A stretch of 64,000 nt of DNA from contig JABAKD010000015.1 in NCBI GenBank assembly GCA_012845835.1, forward strand, positions 7,345,974-7,409,973. Direction: 5' to 3'. Shown here in pieces: positions 32,051 through 42,770 of this stretch. Within the stretch, counting starts at the first letter, position 1; each line of letters starts with the position of its first letter. A program made the position numbers and the translations under genes. Below the pieces are notes generated by a model. The model was not told the DNA's origin, searched no databases, and was given only the letters and a program-made list of their open reading frames with translations. The DNA is from Undaria pinnatifida. Its lineage: Eukaryota; Sar; Phaeophyceae; Laminariales; Alariaceae.

Positions 32051-32730
32051 GACTAAAGTCTGGGTCTGGCCATCATCGTCTCGAAATTTGTGGGCCTTCC
32101 AATGGCCGTCACAAGATAGCGTAAGACCGCCCTGCCTTCTTCGCCATGTTGCGTTCTCTCCCCAGTGCCATTGATGAGGCACCTGATACCCTCTATGAGC
32201 CCAATGCCTTTTTTAGTCAGTTCCTAGGGTCTGCTATTAATAGTATGACATTTTTTTCTCTTTTCCTTTCCTTGCTTCATCTTGTATTATCCTTTCTTGC
32301 TTTCCTTGTCGTTTCTTTTCTTTCCTTTTCTTTTTCGTTTTTTCGCTTTCTTGTCTTTTCTTTCCTTTCCTTTATCTTCTCTTCTTTTCTTTGTTTTTTC
32401 CACTTGACTTGCGTCTGTCGTGCGTATGCGCAGTGATAGGTACTACGTGCAATGTATACGTGGTAGTCTTTCTTGGGTGGCAAGCGGTATAGTCGGTTTT
32501 TGCAGGCGCGAGTAGTGAGACGTATGCACCAGTATAGACCTGGCACATCGTAGGCTGACTCCCGATTTCACTTTTATTTGTTTCTGGTGGAGGCATGAAT
32601 TGCGTCAGCTGTGATATATGCGTGTACCACCTTTGGTTTGTTTGTGTTCTTTCCCTGGGGTATTCCTCAGCTCCAGAGTGACTGGAGCCTGTCCTGTGAC
32701 CACGGAGTTGATTATACGAGTTAACGTGAG

Positions 32731-32797
<67 letters not shown>
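32731..32797 (+). repeat. (CAA)n microsatellite, about 21 units
   Basis: Pure aac/caa run directly following the conserved LINE-B 3' end gagttaacgtgaga. Other copies end in shorter, impure CAA tracts. Confidence 0.95.
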
Positions 32798-33385
32798 TAG
32801 AACATGCCATGTCTAGGTGGACAAACTCCCCAAATTGAATTTCGATTTTCGACTAAATTCGACCGAGAAAGATTTTTTTCTTCACTTCTTTGTTGAATTT
32901 GATTTTCCGTAACAACTCTGAGAATGCCTGCTTGGTGATTCATTTTTTGACCGATCAGATGCAAATTTAATTCAATTGAAAAAAAAAAATCGAAATTCGG
33001 TTTGGCAAGTTTCTCGTTCATTCGGGCCTTTGTCAGTGCAATTCTCCAGTCTCGCCATGCGATCGTGACTGCCTTATATCGGGATACTGCCTTTTGCACT
33101 TTGCTTTCGAAGTTGTATTATATTAATGCGCAACCCCCCGCCCGGAGGTGCGGGGTTGGAAATGGAAATACCCCGGGGTTGCCCCGCCGGCAACCCCACG
33201 CTAACATCCGTATGCACGAGTCAACTCCCAACCCAACTGGCGACATCGAACTCTCGACGCCAGCCTCCAGCACAAACTGGTAGTTGACCCGTTTTACGAA
33301 TGTAGTTTCACCCCCCCGCCCCCCACTACTCGTGAGTCGTAGAGTGCACACGGGATAACACACTTCTTTGTAATTCCGCGTTTGC

Positions 33386-34020
33386 CTAAGTAGTCAGATC
33401 TAACGGTGGGTTAACTCGCCCCCACTCTGTGCCCTGCCCCGGCTGGACCCCACCACCAATTCCTTCCTGGGCCATAACGCTTGCTACCCAACTGGCATCC
33501 TTTCCATGACTACGGACATACGTCTTATAAGCATCGGACGCCCATCGGCCCTCACGCTGCAACACCTCAGTGTTGCACCCCCCGCCGACAAGTGCGTTGC
33601 GCCTCCAATCCTCAGGGAGTGCAAGGCGTACTCCTCCGCACGCGCACCCGCCAACGCAACCACTTTCCGCAAAGCTGCCGTCGCTTGATGTTGTGTCCAC
33701 ATGGACCATCTGCCATTACCAACGCCAAACGCAACCAAGGGGGCCGAAGAGGGAAGAAACAAGTAACGAGACATCAATTCGATCATTAGATCGACGGCGC
33801 CGCCATCTTTCCCCACGCGCATCGACGGACCCTTTCGCACACGCGTGGCAACCGCCCCTTTCCGCAGTTGGTCACCCTTCGACCCGCGAAACCGAACCTC
33901 AACACGATCCGCGGTTGACCACTGCGCAACAGTAAGCTGGATATTTCCGCGAAAGAAGGCAACATCAGCACGCCGCAAACAATAAGTCTCGTGAAGTCGT
34001 AACCGGGTTTCCGCAAACAT
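33386..34020 (-). pseudogene. Tyrosine recombinase (DIRS/Crypton-type), frameshifted
   Basis: The first frame (34020-33580) reads RLRLHETYCLRRADVAFF, VRFRGSKGDQLRKG, then after a linker ALRKVVALAGARAEEYALHSLRIGGAT. The second (from about 33577) reads EVLQREGRWASDAYKTYVRSHG. This gives the catalytic set Arg (LRRAD), His-x-x-Arg (HSLR), Trp in the H/W position (GRW) and the nucleophile Tyr (YKTYVR). One frameshift near 33577 separates HSLR from the Tyr. The N-terminal domain is missing. I cannot tell DIRS from Crypton without finding an RT or split repeats. Confidence 0.8.
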
Positions 34021-34051
34021 TTCTGACGCGAGTCAAGAGACAGAACGAAAA

Positions 34052-34565
34052 GGTCGCCGTGCCGCAGCCGCTTCGGCTGCTGCTACTGCTGCGTCTGCCA
34101 CCGCGGCAACATCTTTGCTCAGCCCCAGTCCCGCTGCGTCCGAGACTGCGGGGGTAACATCGGCTGGAGTGCTGCACTGGCAAGGGCAGGTGTCTGGCGA
34201 ATTTGCTCGGATAGACGGAGACATGTTCCGCCTCAAGTCGACGATGTCCGAGGGGGCCGGCTGCCGATCGGCGAAGTTGTCTATGAACTGCTGAAGCATA
34301 GCCTCGACGTTCTCGGCTTTTTACGCGCCACCAGCTACCGCATCCTGCAGGGTGTCAAAGGAGGCGAGCAGTTGATCCATCGTCGACTTGAGGCGGAACA
34401 TGTCTCCGTCTATCCAAGCAAACTCGCCAGACACCTGCTCTTGCCAGTGCAGCACTTCAGCCGATGTTACCCCCGCAGCCTCGGACACAGCGGGACTGGG
34501 GCTGAGCAAAGATGGTGCCGCGGTGGCAGACGCAGCAGTAGCAGCAGCCGAAGCGGCTGCGGCAC
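34052..34565. repeat. Large inverted duplication, arms of about 190 bp
   Basis: 34052-34242 is the reverse complement of 34377-34565 with only a handful of differences (about 95 percent by eye). The loop is about 135 bp. The arms encode an Ala-rich stretch (from GCN runs) followed by VLHWQEQVSGEF and DGDMFRLKSTM. Confidence 0.9.
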
Positions 34566-34716
34566 GGCGACCTTCGGACTCAGCTTGCACAGCAGCGTGA
34601 GCCTCTGCCTCGACTCGCGCAGCAGCCGAGGCCCCCTGATTAGGACCGCGTACAGCAGCAGCCACGATAGCTTCAGCCTCCGGTGACTTGCATTCCTCCA
34701 TCGTCGGGGAGTGCAC
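34321..34716 (-). CDS. Ala-rich, helix-forming ORF, probably transposon-derived
   Basis: 131 codons: MHSPTMEECKSPEAEA, an Ala-rich middle, SLLSPSPAVSEAAGV, then an amphipathic LHWQEQVSGEFAWIDGDMF, LKSTMDQLLASFDTLQDA and stop. It lies 0.3 kb upstream of the recombinase on the same strand, so it may be the gag-like or accessory ORF of the same element. Its right half is duplicated inverted at 34052-34242. Not recognised as a host gene. Confidence 0.4.
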   Translation of the reverse strand: MHSPTMEECKSPEAEAIVAAAVRGPNQGASAAARVEAEAHAAVQAESEGRRAAAASAAATAASATAAPSLLSPSPAVSEAAGVTSAEVLHWQEQVSGEFAWIDGDMFRLKSTMDQLLASFDTLQDAVAGGA

Positions 34717-35124
34717 GAACTTAAACTAGTCTGTATCACACCTTGGACCCGTAGCTCTGACTCTACTCCCCTACGCGCTCCGCGTGCAGGTCGTCGCCTA
34801 CACAGCTGAGCCAGGTGTACCCAATGGTATCGCTCATGCGATAATGAATTACCGTATTGATCTGATTGGTCAAACTTCTTACACACGTACAAAACCCATA
34901 TTTTCTCATACTTCGATAATATTCTGCTTTTCAGACCGCCTTTCTGGGGGGACCTCTACTAACTGTGTAGGCGGATAGACTCTGTTCCCCGTAGACTTTA
35001 TGATGGATGATGGGACACCGCTCAACCGGCGATGCGGACAAAGGGACTACTGCTGTTGCTGCTGAATTGCTGTAGATCACGCGCGATCAATGTATCACGT
35101 CATCACGTCATGCAGCTATATGTG

Positions 35125-35285
35125 CAGGTTGCAAACAAGCTTGATCTCCGCCAATCTGTATATCGAACTCACGCCAGCTACAATATTTCATAGAAATATT
35201 GTAACGACGTCAGCTGTGAGTTCGACGACTTCAGGGTCGATACTCATCTTTGCAAGCTGCGTACTAAATCGATCGCCCGTCTCTA
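35125..35285. repeat. Box repeat R7, palindromic pair
   Basis: The right arm is a good R7 box on the minus strand (cagctgtgagttcgacga, agggtcgatactcatctttgcaagc). The left arm (35127-35190) is a diverged inverted copy. The two meet at acaatatttc-atag-aaatattgt. Confidence 0.65.
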
Positions 35286-35489
35286 GTAAGTTTCATAAGT
35301 CAAAACATAACATAAGATGCCATTATTCCAAAGATTTGGGAGAGGACAGACAGCACATGCCAGCCGATATTTCCCTTGACCAACACCAAAACTGCTAGTT
35401 TTAGTATGGAGCACTCGGCCCTGTACGCTTTTGTGCTTCGTTCCCCTTGCCGCCTCGGTAAGGCATGCTGCGAGGCATGCCCTAGCAGG

Positions 35490-35618
35490 CTTGTTATTGT
35501 TGTTGTCACATTAACTCGCATGATCAAGTCCGTGGCCACAGAACAGGCTCCAGTCACTCTGGAGCTGAGGACTACCCCAGGGAAAAAACACAAGCCAAGG
35601 GTGGTACACGCTTATATG
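35490..35618 (-). mobile_element. LINE-B tail copy, minus strand
   Basis: Reading on the minus strand: ccctggggtagtcctcagctc, agagtgactggagcctgt, gtggccacggacttgatcatgc, gagttaatgtgaca and a short CAA tail. 5'-truncated. Confidence 0.75.
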
Positions 35619-35699
35619 GTGCATTCTTTCCAAAACCGCCAGATTTATCCCCTTGAAGGATTTATAGTTTCCACACACAGATTGAGTTGCCCCGCCCGC

Positions 35700-35750
35700 C
35701 CCCCCCCCCCCCCCCCCCACCCCCCCCCGCTCCCTCCTGATCAAACCCAC
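35700..35750. repeat. Poly-C tract
   Basis: About 28 C within 30 bases, likely unstable. Confidence 0.9.
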
Positions 35751-35852
35751 GCCCCCACGTCCTTAAAAACTCCGCCCTCCCGTCACCGGTTATATGACTT
35801 ACAGGATGCACTTGATAAACTGATCAATTTCCGTCCACAGCTGTCAGATTGT

Positions 35853-36083
35853 GTCCTCCTCAAAAACGGGTTCTATAGTTTCCGCGCACAGACTGACTAA
35901 CATCACTCTGTTGACCCTGATAGCTACACTGTAGTTCCAAGGGGAGTCGCCGACCTATATCCTTCATGAGGACACCCAACCCGTAATACGCGCGATCGGA
36001 GTATCACACACAGCTTGCAAAGATGAGTTTCGACGAAATCTTCGATCTCACAGCTGGAGTGTATTTTTATTTATATAATATAT
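35853..36083 (+). repeat. Repeat R8 (contains an R7 box), copy 1
   Basis: Matches 38203-38441 closely over about 230 bp: gtttccgcgcacagactgac, ccaaggggagtcgccgacct, gcgcgatcggagtatcacac, then the R7 box gcttgcaaagatgagtttcg and ctcacagctggagtgtatttt. Better conserved than most repeats here, so a relatively young family. Confidence 0.8.
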
Positions 36084-36400
36084 CACAGCTGACGCAATTC
36101 ATGCCTCCACCAGAAACATAAAAGTGAAATCGGGAGTCAGCCTACAATGTGCCAGGTCCATACTGGTGCATACGTCTCACTACTCGCGCCTGGAAAAACC
36201 GACTATACCGCTTGCCACCCAAGCAAGACTACCACGTATATATTGCACGTAGTACCTATCACTACGCATACGCACGACAGTCGCCAGTCGATTGGAAAAA
36301 AGAAACAAAGAAAAGAAAAGAACATAAAGGAAAGAAAAACAAGAAAGTGAAAAACGAAAAAGGAAAGGAAAGAAAAGAAAAGACAAGAAAAGCTTGTAGC
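36084..36400 (-). mobile_element. LINE-B 3' region fragment, minus strand
   Basis: Reverse complement of about 32305-32610: ctgacgcaattcatgcctcc, gaaatcgggagtcagcct, gtctcactactcgcgcc, accacgtat and an A/G-rich tract. It abuts R8 at 36083 without the CAA tail. Confidence 0.75.
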
Positions 36401-37500
36401 GAGTGGGGAGGGTCGTCCTGGCGTGTGTAAGGCCGGACTCACCTTCAAGGAGTGATACCTTCTTGCTGCTGCGAGTGGCCGCGCGGCTTAGGCGTGGCGG
36501 TAGAGTTGGGTCGTACGTGGTGCGTCAGGCGTGGTTACCCACGATTCGCGCGTCTTTTAGGCAGCAGCGGCAGAACAGCAACGTTTAGTCGGAATGCTCG
36601 GGCGCGGAGGCAGGCGCCACCACGAGCCACACTACGGCGCAGTCTTGGTTTGCGTGGAGGGACCTGCGCCGGCAGGAGGCTGGATTCGACGCCGAAGGAA
36701 GAGGGCGACTGAGCGTCGAATGGCGGGGAAGAGGCGGATTGAACTCTCGCTGAACGAGATTTTTGTTGTTTCAGATCAGCACCGCAAGCTGCGAGGAACA
36801 TTTTGTTTTTTAGGACGGGGGAGAAGGGAAACTGACTGGAATTGAGTGTCAACGAGAAGTACGAAGGAGCGGGCCGAGTGCGCTAAGGCACTGAGGCGGC
36901 CATGAAGAACTGCAGCAGGGGGATGGCACACGGAGACCCACGACCCGCACGCACACCATCATCACGAGAGAGCGATCGTCTTTTTTTCTGGATTTTTTAC
37001 GAGGCATTAGTGCAACAAGTTATTTCCGTCACTGGTTTTTGTAGAGTTGGTAGAGTTGTATACCCTTCATGGGGAACGATCCCCCGCAATTTTCAATTTT
37101 GAGGCACGGGCGTCGTAGCTGAGCTGCAACCTGTCAGATAACTCGGGAAGACATGGCGATCATTGATATTTGTATGGTGGTTTTTGGTTCGATTGCTCTT
37201 TTTTCGCTGCATGCCCGCGGGTTGTCACTCTGACAGCACTCCAGACAGCAGGCGCGTTCGTCTGTGCTCACGATTGCCGTGCGGTTCGTACGGTGCAGGC
37301 AGCCCAACCGCTGTAGTTTGTAGCCGCGAGTTGGTTAGTTGTGGGAACGGGGGAACTCTTCTGTGCTGTAGTTGAGTGGATACCCGCGGCCATGTGAGTT
37401 CAGTTTGCAAATTGGTCATTTCACTTGTGCGCCTTTTTCGTATCATGCGTTTGTAGGTGGGAAAACGTAGTATTGCCCGGACGAATTTTGATTCCATTAT
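36400..37500. other. No gene recognised
   Basis: Several Arg-rich open frames in a GC-richer stretch (36450-36850) but no conserved block that I can name. 36860-37500 is unremarkable. Confidence 0.4.
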
Positions 37501-37605
37501 GGTTTTTCTGATCTTCCTAGGGCTCCAGCACCTTTGTGTGACCACGGACTTTAGATTTTTTACAAGAGTAAATGTGAGACAACTACAACAGCAACAGCAA
37601 CAACA
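37500..37605 (+). mobile_element. LINE-B tail copy, diverged
   Basis: ctagggctccag, tgtgtgaccacggact, gagtaaatgtgagacaac and a CAA/ACAGCA tail. 5'-truncated and more decayed than the others. Confidence 0.55.
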
Positions 37606-38202
37606 TACATCCAGTACAACAGCAGTTATTACCCGGTGCCTGGTAAGTATACAAGGTTTTTGCGCTGACGCGCGACGCTAAATCAACGCGATTCCAAAAC
37701 CAATGGACAATGGAAGGATCGGTCGAATCGAACTTGTTGCTTTGTCATGTTGTTATCCCTAAATTAATACCTGGTACCTGTATACGTACGTACGTAGCAG
37801 AGCTGACGGCTGACGCCGAAACGCAAAACTAAACGAAAATCGATGTCAACACTCATTCTGCAGCGGTGCTGCTCTACATACATATGTAGCAGTGCTTTCA
37901 CCTATTTTCCATCCGACAATGCAATGTTCAGCTGGAGTCACAAAACAAGGTCAACGAGACAGAAAACTAAGACCGTTGCGTAAATCAAAACGTAAACTGC
38001 AATAGCGGCAAAAAAAAAACGTGGCTACGCTCAAAAAGTCCAAGCCCGGAAACCAAGCTCAATAATCTATTAATTATGCACTACTTGTTGCGTATTCGTT
38101 AAACTACAGATGGGTGGCAACATTAGTTTTATGTAAAGAACACACGCACTTCCAAAGAAGAAACATCGAAAGATAACCCGCTATCATGTCATATATCAGA
38201 GT

Positions 38203-38510
38203 TTGTCCCCCTCAAAAGCGGGTTTTATAATTTCCGCGCACAGACTGACTAACGTCACCCTGTTGACCCCGGTACAAGCTAGACTGTAGTTCCAAGGGGA
38301 GTCGCCGACCTATACCCTTAATGAGCACACACACACACCCAGTAATATGCGCGATCGGAGTATCACACACAGCTTGCAAGGATGATTTTCGACCAAAAAT
38401 CTCCGATCTCACAGCTGGAGTGTATTTTAATTTTTATAATATCCCATCACACACAGCTTGCAAAGATGAGTTTCGACGAAATCTTCGATCTCACAGCTGG
38501 AGGGTATTTT
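38203..38510 (+). repeat. Repeat R8, copy 2, with two R7 boxes in tandem
   Basis: As 35853-36083, but the R7 box is present twice (38351-38440 and 38450-38520). The second box is closer to the copy-1 sequence than the first is. A further minus-strand box is at 38905-38950. Confidence 0.75.
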
Positions 38511-38784
38511 CATTTTCGTAATATCCATATAAAACACTGCTATCGTACAAAAGGTTGCAACTACTGGACTACTTTTGGGCAGACCCCCCTAAATAATGCA
38601 TCGTTTCTGTGATTCCAAAACACTACCGTATACGATAGCTACACCTTCGGGATGAGGTTGGCTTGAAGCCTCAGGTATGTCGCCAGTTGAAATGGCGGAG
38701 CACAGGCGCCCCTACGAGCTACAAACCAGGTAAGAGCTATACGAGCTATCAATGGAATAAAAAAAGTGTTAAAAACTAGAGAAA

Positions 38785-39000
38785 GCAATTGCAATAGTTG
38801 CCCAGCCACCGCGCAAGGAACCGGACAAGAAGCACCGACCGGATCAATAGCATACAGAACTCTTGAAAACTAAAGAAAAGTATAATTTATAAAAATGTTT
38901 CAAGGACGTCAGCCGTGAGTTCGGCGAATTTCGGGTCAATACCCATTGCCGAGCCACCGCGCAAGTAACCGGCCAACAAACACCGACCGGATCAAACGAG
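38785..39000 (+). repeat. Direct duplication of about 135 bp
   Basis: agccaccgcgcaaggaaccgg, aaacaccgaccggatcaa-type block at 38809-38850 and again at 38947-38995. An R7 box (minus) lies between. Confidence 0.65.
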
Positions 39001-39479
39001 TTTTATAGTTCGGTCTATTGACACGTGCCTCACGGAACCAACATTCGTGCCGTATCCGAAACCCCTCGTACCGGTTTCACCCGTATCCTGAAGTGTCGGA
39101 ACTCTCATCAAGATCCTCAGAGCGTTGTTCCACAGGCCCTGGTTTGCCCGGAAGGTCCGTATCCTGACAGTCCCGCTCGGAGTTAGTTACTCCGTTATCC
39201 TTGACACCCTTGTCACCCGGACAAGATCTGAGGGCGCTACGCCCCCCCCCCTCTCATTCTCGGTCCTCTCCCAGCTGCCCCACTGCTGTGACTCTTGGGC
39301 AGACCCGCGATGTTCACCGTTGAGGCTGAGGAGCTCATTCCGCCTCCACAGCGGTCAGGCAACTTAGCTTACAGACGAGCTCTTATAGTGGGCGTCGACG
39401 GCAGGCCCAGTCCGAACAAAGACTTACGAATTATAGAACCCCTCCCATTAAGTGAAAAAACTGACCCACATAGTATGTT

Positions 39480-39565
39480 ACACGCACCAACAACGCAGCT
39501 TGCAAAGATGAGTATCGACCCTGAATTCGTCGAACTCACAGCTGACGTCCTTGAAATACTTTTAT
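39480..39565 (+). repeat. Box repeat R7 with an open reading frame
   Basis: Best-conserved box: gcttgcaaagatgagtatcg, accctgaattcgtcgaactc, acagctgacgt. On the plus strand it reads LAKMSIDPEFVELTADVLEI without a stop. Another box of the family reads KMSFDEIFDLTAG. Confidence 0.65.
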
Positions 39566-39869
39566 AAAAGACTTCCAAATGGGAATAACGGACAGAGAGC
39601 CGAAGCGACAGCAGCAAGTAGCGCGAACCTACTTGTAGTTGTTTTCAATAGTTATACATGCGAAACATGTTTGGGGCGCCCAATTGGTAATTGCAGGTCG
39701 AGATATGCACCGGGTACACAATAATCGGCTGGTACTCCTCCCTACGGCGAAGGCCAGCAAAGTCGGTCCGTAGCCGCTTTTTGCTCTCGGCAACTCGGCA
39801 ACAAAATGCTACTTGCAATATGACTCATGTTTTCGGGCGTGTCAAGGCATTTTTTGTCCTTGATATAAT

Positions 39870-41370
39870 GGTTTTAGTATAGGGGGCGGTCAGTCAAAAG
39901 GTCAGGTTCTACGTGAGACATGCGTCTTTTTGTTCGTGTCAAGGTTTCCTTTGTCCTTGATGTACTAGTTTTAGTGTAGGGGCGGTCGGTCAAGGGGCGA
40001 AACTGCAAACCTCTGCCTTCTACAAGTAGCGTCTGCGTCTACGCGTATTTCGTCCCGCAGTACTAGTATTGTAGGGGCGATCAGTCAAGGAGTCAAACGG
40101 CCGTCTCGCACCTTTGTCTTGTGTCGTTATCATGCCATTTTTGCTGTAGGGCGCGGTCGGTCAAGGGATCAAGCCGCGGTCTCCTGTGTAGCATCTTTAT
40201 ATTCCGTCGTTTTAGTGTAGGGAACGGTCAGTCAATCGGTCAAACCGCGGTCTCCTATTAGTGTCGTTTTAGTGTTTAGTCGTTAGTACACCGCTTTTTT
40301 TGTAGGCGGTCGGTCAAGGGGTCAAACAGCGGTCTCCTAGCGTTGTTGTCAAGACGTGTTTTGTTCTTAATACTAGGTATACTAGTTTTAGTGCGTGGGG
40401 GCAGTCCGTCCGTCAAGGGGTCAAACCGTCGTATTTTGACGGACCGCTATCTCCTATTACCAATGTTGCATCTTTGTCTTCTGCTAATAATATGCCAGTT
40501 TTAGTGCAGGGGATCGCTTGGTCCTGCCGTCTCGTACGAATAGCATCGTTGTTTTCGTCGTTATTGGTTATTTTGCCAGTTTTAGTATACTATTTTTGTG
40601 ATATATCACTGCTGTCTCATAGTTTGCGGCCAGAGCTTGTGTCTCTCTAGGACGAGGCATCAGCATGGACGCCATTAATAGGTTTGCTGGGTGTCGATGG
40701 GCAGAAATATCAGGTGAACGTGAAGAAATCACCCATAGGAAACGGTGGCGGCCAGTCAAGCTGTCAAACCGCGGTCTCCTACTGTAGCATCTGTTTTCTG
40801 GTGTTTATTTTGCCAGTTTTAGTGTAGGGGGCGGTCAGTCAAGGGATCAAACCGCGATCTCCTGGTACATTGTACTTCTGGTGTTTATTTTGCCAGTTTT
40901 AGTGTAGGGGGCGGTCAGTCAAGGGATCAAACCGCGATCTCCTGGTACATTGTACTCGTATAATAGCATCCTTATCTTTTGGGGCTAATATGCCGGTTTT
41001 TGTGTTGGGAAGCGGCCAGCCGAGCGGCCAAACCGCGGTTGGTGGTTAATAACTCGGTTTTAGTGTAGGGGGCGGTCAGTCAAGGGATCAACCCGCGGTC
41101 TCCTCCTATCAATAGCATCTCACATTTTGCGGCTAACATGTTATTTTCAGTAGTTAGTGTATGGGAGCGGTCAGTTACGCGGTCAAACCGCGTTCTCGTA
41201 TGTTCACTTCTGTAGTTTGTCGTTAGTAAATCAGTTTTTTGTAGGGAGCGGTCGGGCATATGCCCTCAAGCCGCAATCTCCTAGCGTCTGTCCTTTGTCG
41301 TGTTTATGCCAGTTTAGGGGAGCGGTCATCGGGTCAAAATCGCGGTCTCCTATGATTTGCCATTCTTCAT
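39870..41370 (+). repeat. Diverged satellite, about 18 units
   Basis: Core ccagttttagtgtagggggc, ggtcagtcaaggggtcaaac, cgcggtctccta, spaced about 60-130 bp. Two units at 40800-40957 are virtually identical with a 78 bp period, a recent duplication. A foreign block at 40610-40740 shares sequence with 63305-63400. Isolated units occur at 60001-60165 on both strands. Confidence 0.9.
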
Positions 41371-41449
41371 TGCTCGATACTGCCGCCACCACTCCACCAC
41401 CACAACCGTAAACTTCGCCGTGTGTTCAAACTTCAAAAACATGGTTGTT

Positions 41450-41566
41450 CTGACATTAACCCGCATAACCAAAATCCGTGGTCACAGGACAGGCTCCAGT
41501 CACTCTGGAGTGGAAGAATACCCCAGGGAAAAACACAAGCAAACCAAAAGTGGTATAAAAATACCG
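41450..41566 (-). mobile_element. LINE-B tail copy, minus strand
   Basis: Minus strand: tttgcttgtgtttttccctg, gggtattcttccactccaga, gtgactggagcctgtcctgt, gaccacggattttggttatg, cgggttaatgtcagaacaac. 5'-truncated. Confidence 0.75.
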
Positions 41567-41855
41567 GTAAGCTTTTAACACAACACAGAACAGGTACAGG
41601 GACAAAGCACCTAAAACACTCCCTCTCAGACGCAATGGTTTAGGTGGTTGGCACATTTTTTTAAAGGAAATCCATAACGCGAGACAATAATAACACCCAA
41701 ACGCAGAAGAAAAAACCCAAAAGCATACCAGGTACCCGGTACCGTATCTGGTATCAGGTAGTGGTATGTTCATATGGTACCTGGTAATATCGTTAAGGCT
41801 TTACCTGGTGTACCAAGGATATGTTTTGTGTGGCTCGACTAGCAAAGCGACCTCG

Positions 41856-42070
41856 CACCACCACTACCACCACCACCTCCATCACCACCACCACCACCAC
41901 CACCACCACCACCACCACCACCACCACCACCACCACCACCACCACCACCACCACCACCACCACCACCACCACCACCACCACCACCACCACCACCACCACC
42001 ACCACCACCACCACCCACCACCACCATCACCACCACCATCATTACCATCATCACCACCACCACCACCATC
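41856..42070 (+). repeat. (CAC)n microsatellite, about 70 units
   Basis: Almost pure ccacca run of about 180 bp with impure edges. It generates the poly-His, poly-Thr, poly-Gly, poly-Val and poly-Trp open frames here, none of which is a gene. Confidence 0.97.
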
Positions 42071-42376
42071 ACCGCCGTTGCTTGCTGCCTTGTCGGCTTC
42101 CAACTCAAATGCTGCACACCTTGGACGGACAGTGCACGTCTACTAATGTAGATGATCCATCTGTATAGATCCTTCATGTGTCTTTTCAAGACGTTCTGCA
42201 ACAACCGTAAAATACAGATCGCACCTAGGCACGTACGAAGTATGGTCTGGTGTATGGTATGATAGCTACCATTACGATTGACTATACTTTTCGTTGTACA
42301 TGTTCACCCTGGCAACATAGAGAGGGGTCATTACATATTGAACTGTAATATATCGGTAAAAACGGGCGGCCGGTGT

Positions 42377-42445
42377 ATCACGCGGCTTGCGAAGATGAGT
42401 ATCGACCCTAATTTGTCGAACTCAGCGGACGTATTTAGAATAGTT
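42377..42445 (+). repeat. Box repeat R7
   Basis: cggcttgcgaagatgagtat, cgaccctaatttgtcgaact, cagcggacgt. It lies about 190 bp before the first MYCBP exon seen. Confidence 0.65.
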
Positions 42446-42636
42446 TGATAAAGAACAGATCCCGCCCGACCTTACACGCGCTCAAGAGCCGTGTCGTGCA
42501 GATCACACCCGACGGACATTATCCAGATCTTGCAGATAATGTAGGTCAGGAGTATATGTACCCCGAATGATCTAGATTATGGCATGCATGTATAGGGATC
42601 TGACCTGGCTAATGTCTGAAATGTTCTTGTTGTCAG

Positions 42637-42770
42637 ACCCCAGAGTCTAAGAAGGAGGAGTTCCGCAAGTACCTGGAGAAGAGCGGCGTGATCGACGCTC
42701 TGACGAAGGTCTTGGTGGGGCTGTACGAGGAGCCGGAGCGCCCTCCAAACGCTGTGGACTATATCAAGAG
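42637..42770 (+). CDS. MYCBP: MYCBP exon with YLEKSGVIDALTKVL
   Basis: 134 nt, starts in phase 0, ends two bases into an Arg codon. It encodes the whole conserved core of the family. The preceding exon should hold only the Met and a few residues. Confidence 0.9.

Larger units (their letters stand above)
31440..32797 (+). mobile_element. LINE-B: 3' end of a second non-LTR retrotransposon with CAA tail
   Basis: Coding remnant to about 32050, 3' untranslated region with a CT-rich tract (32255-32400), then ccctggggtattcctc, agtgactggagcctg, tgaccacgg, gagttaacgtgaga and a (CAA)n tail to 32797. At least six other places in the window carry parts of this 3' end. Its 5' boundary and RT core are missing. 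Confidence 0.85.

Noticed and set aside
41766-42204. Open frames of 70-126 codons of His, Thr, Gly, Val or Trp
   Set aside because: They are readings of one (CAC)n microsatellite in all frames.
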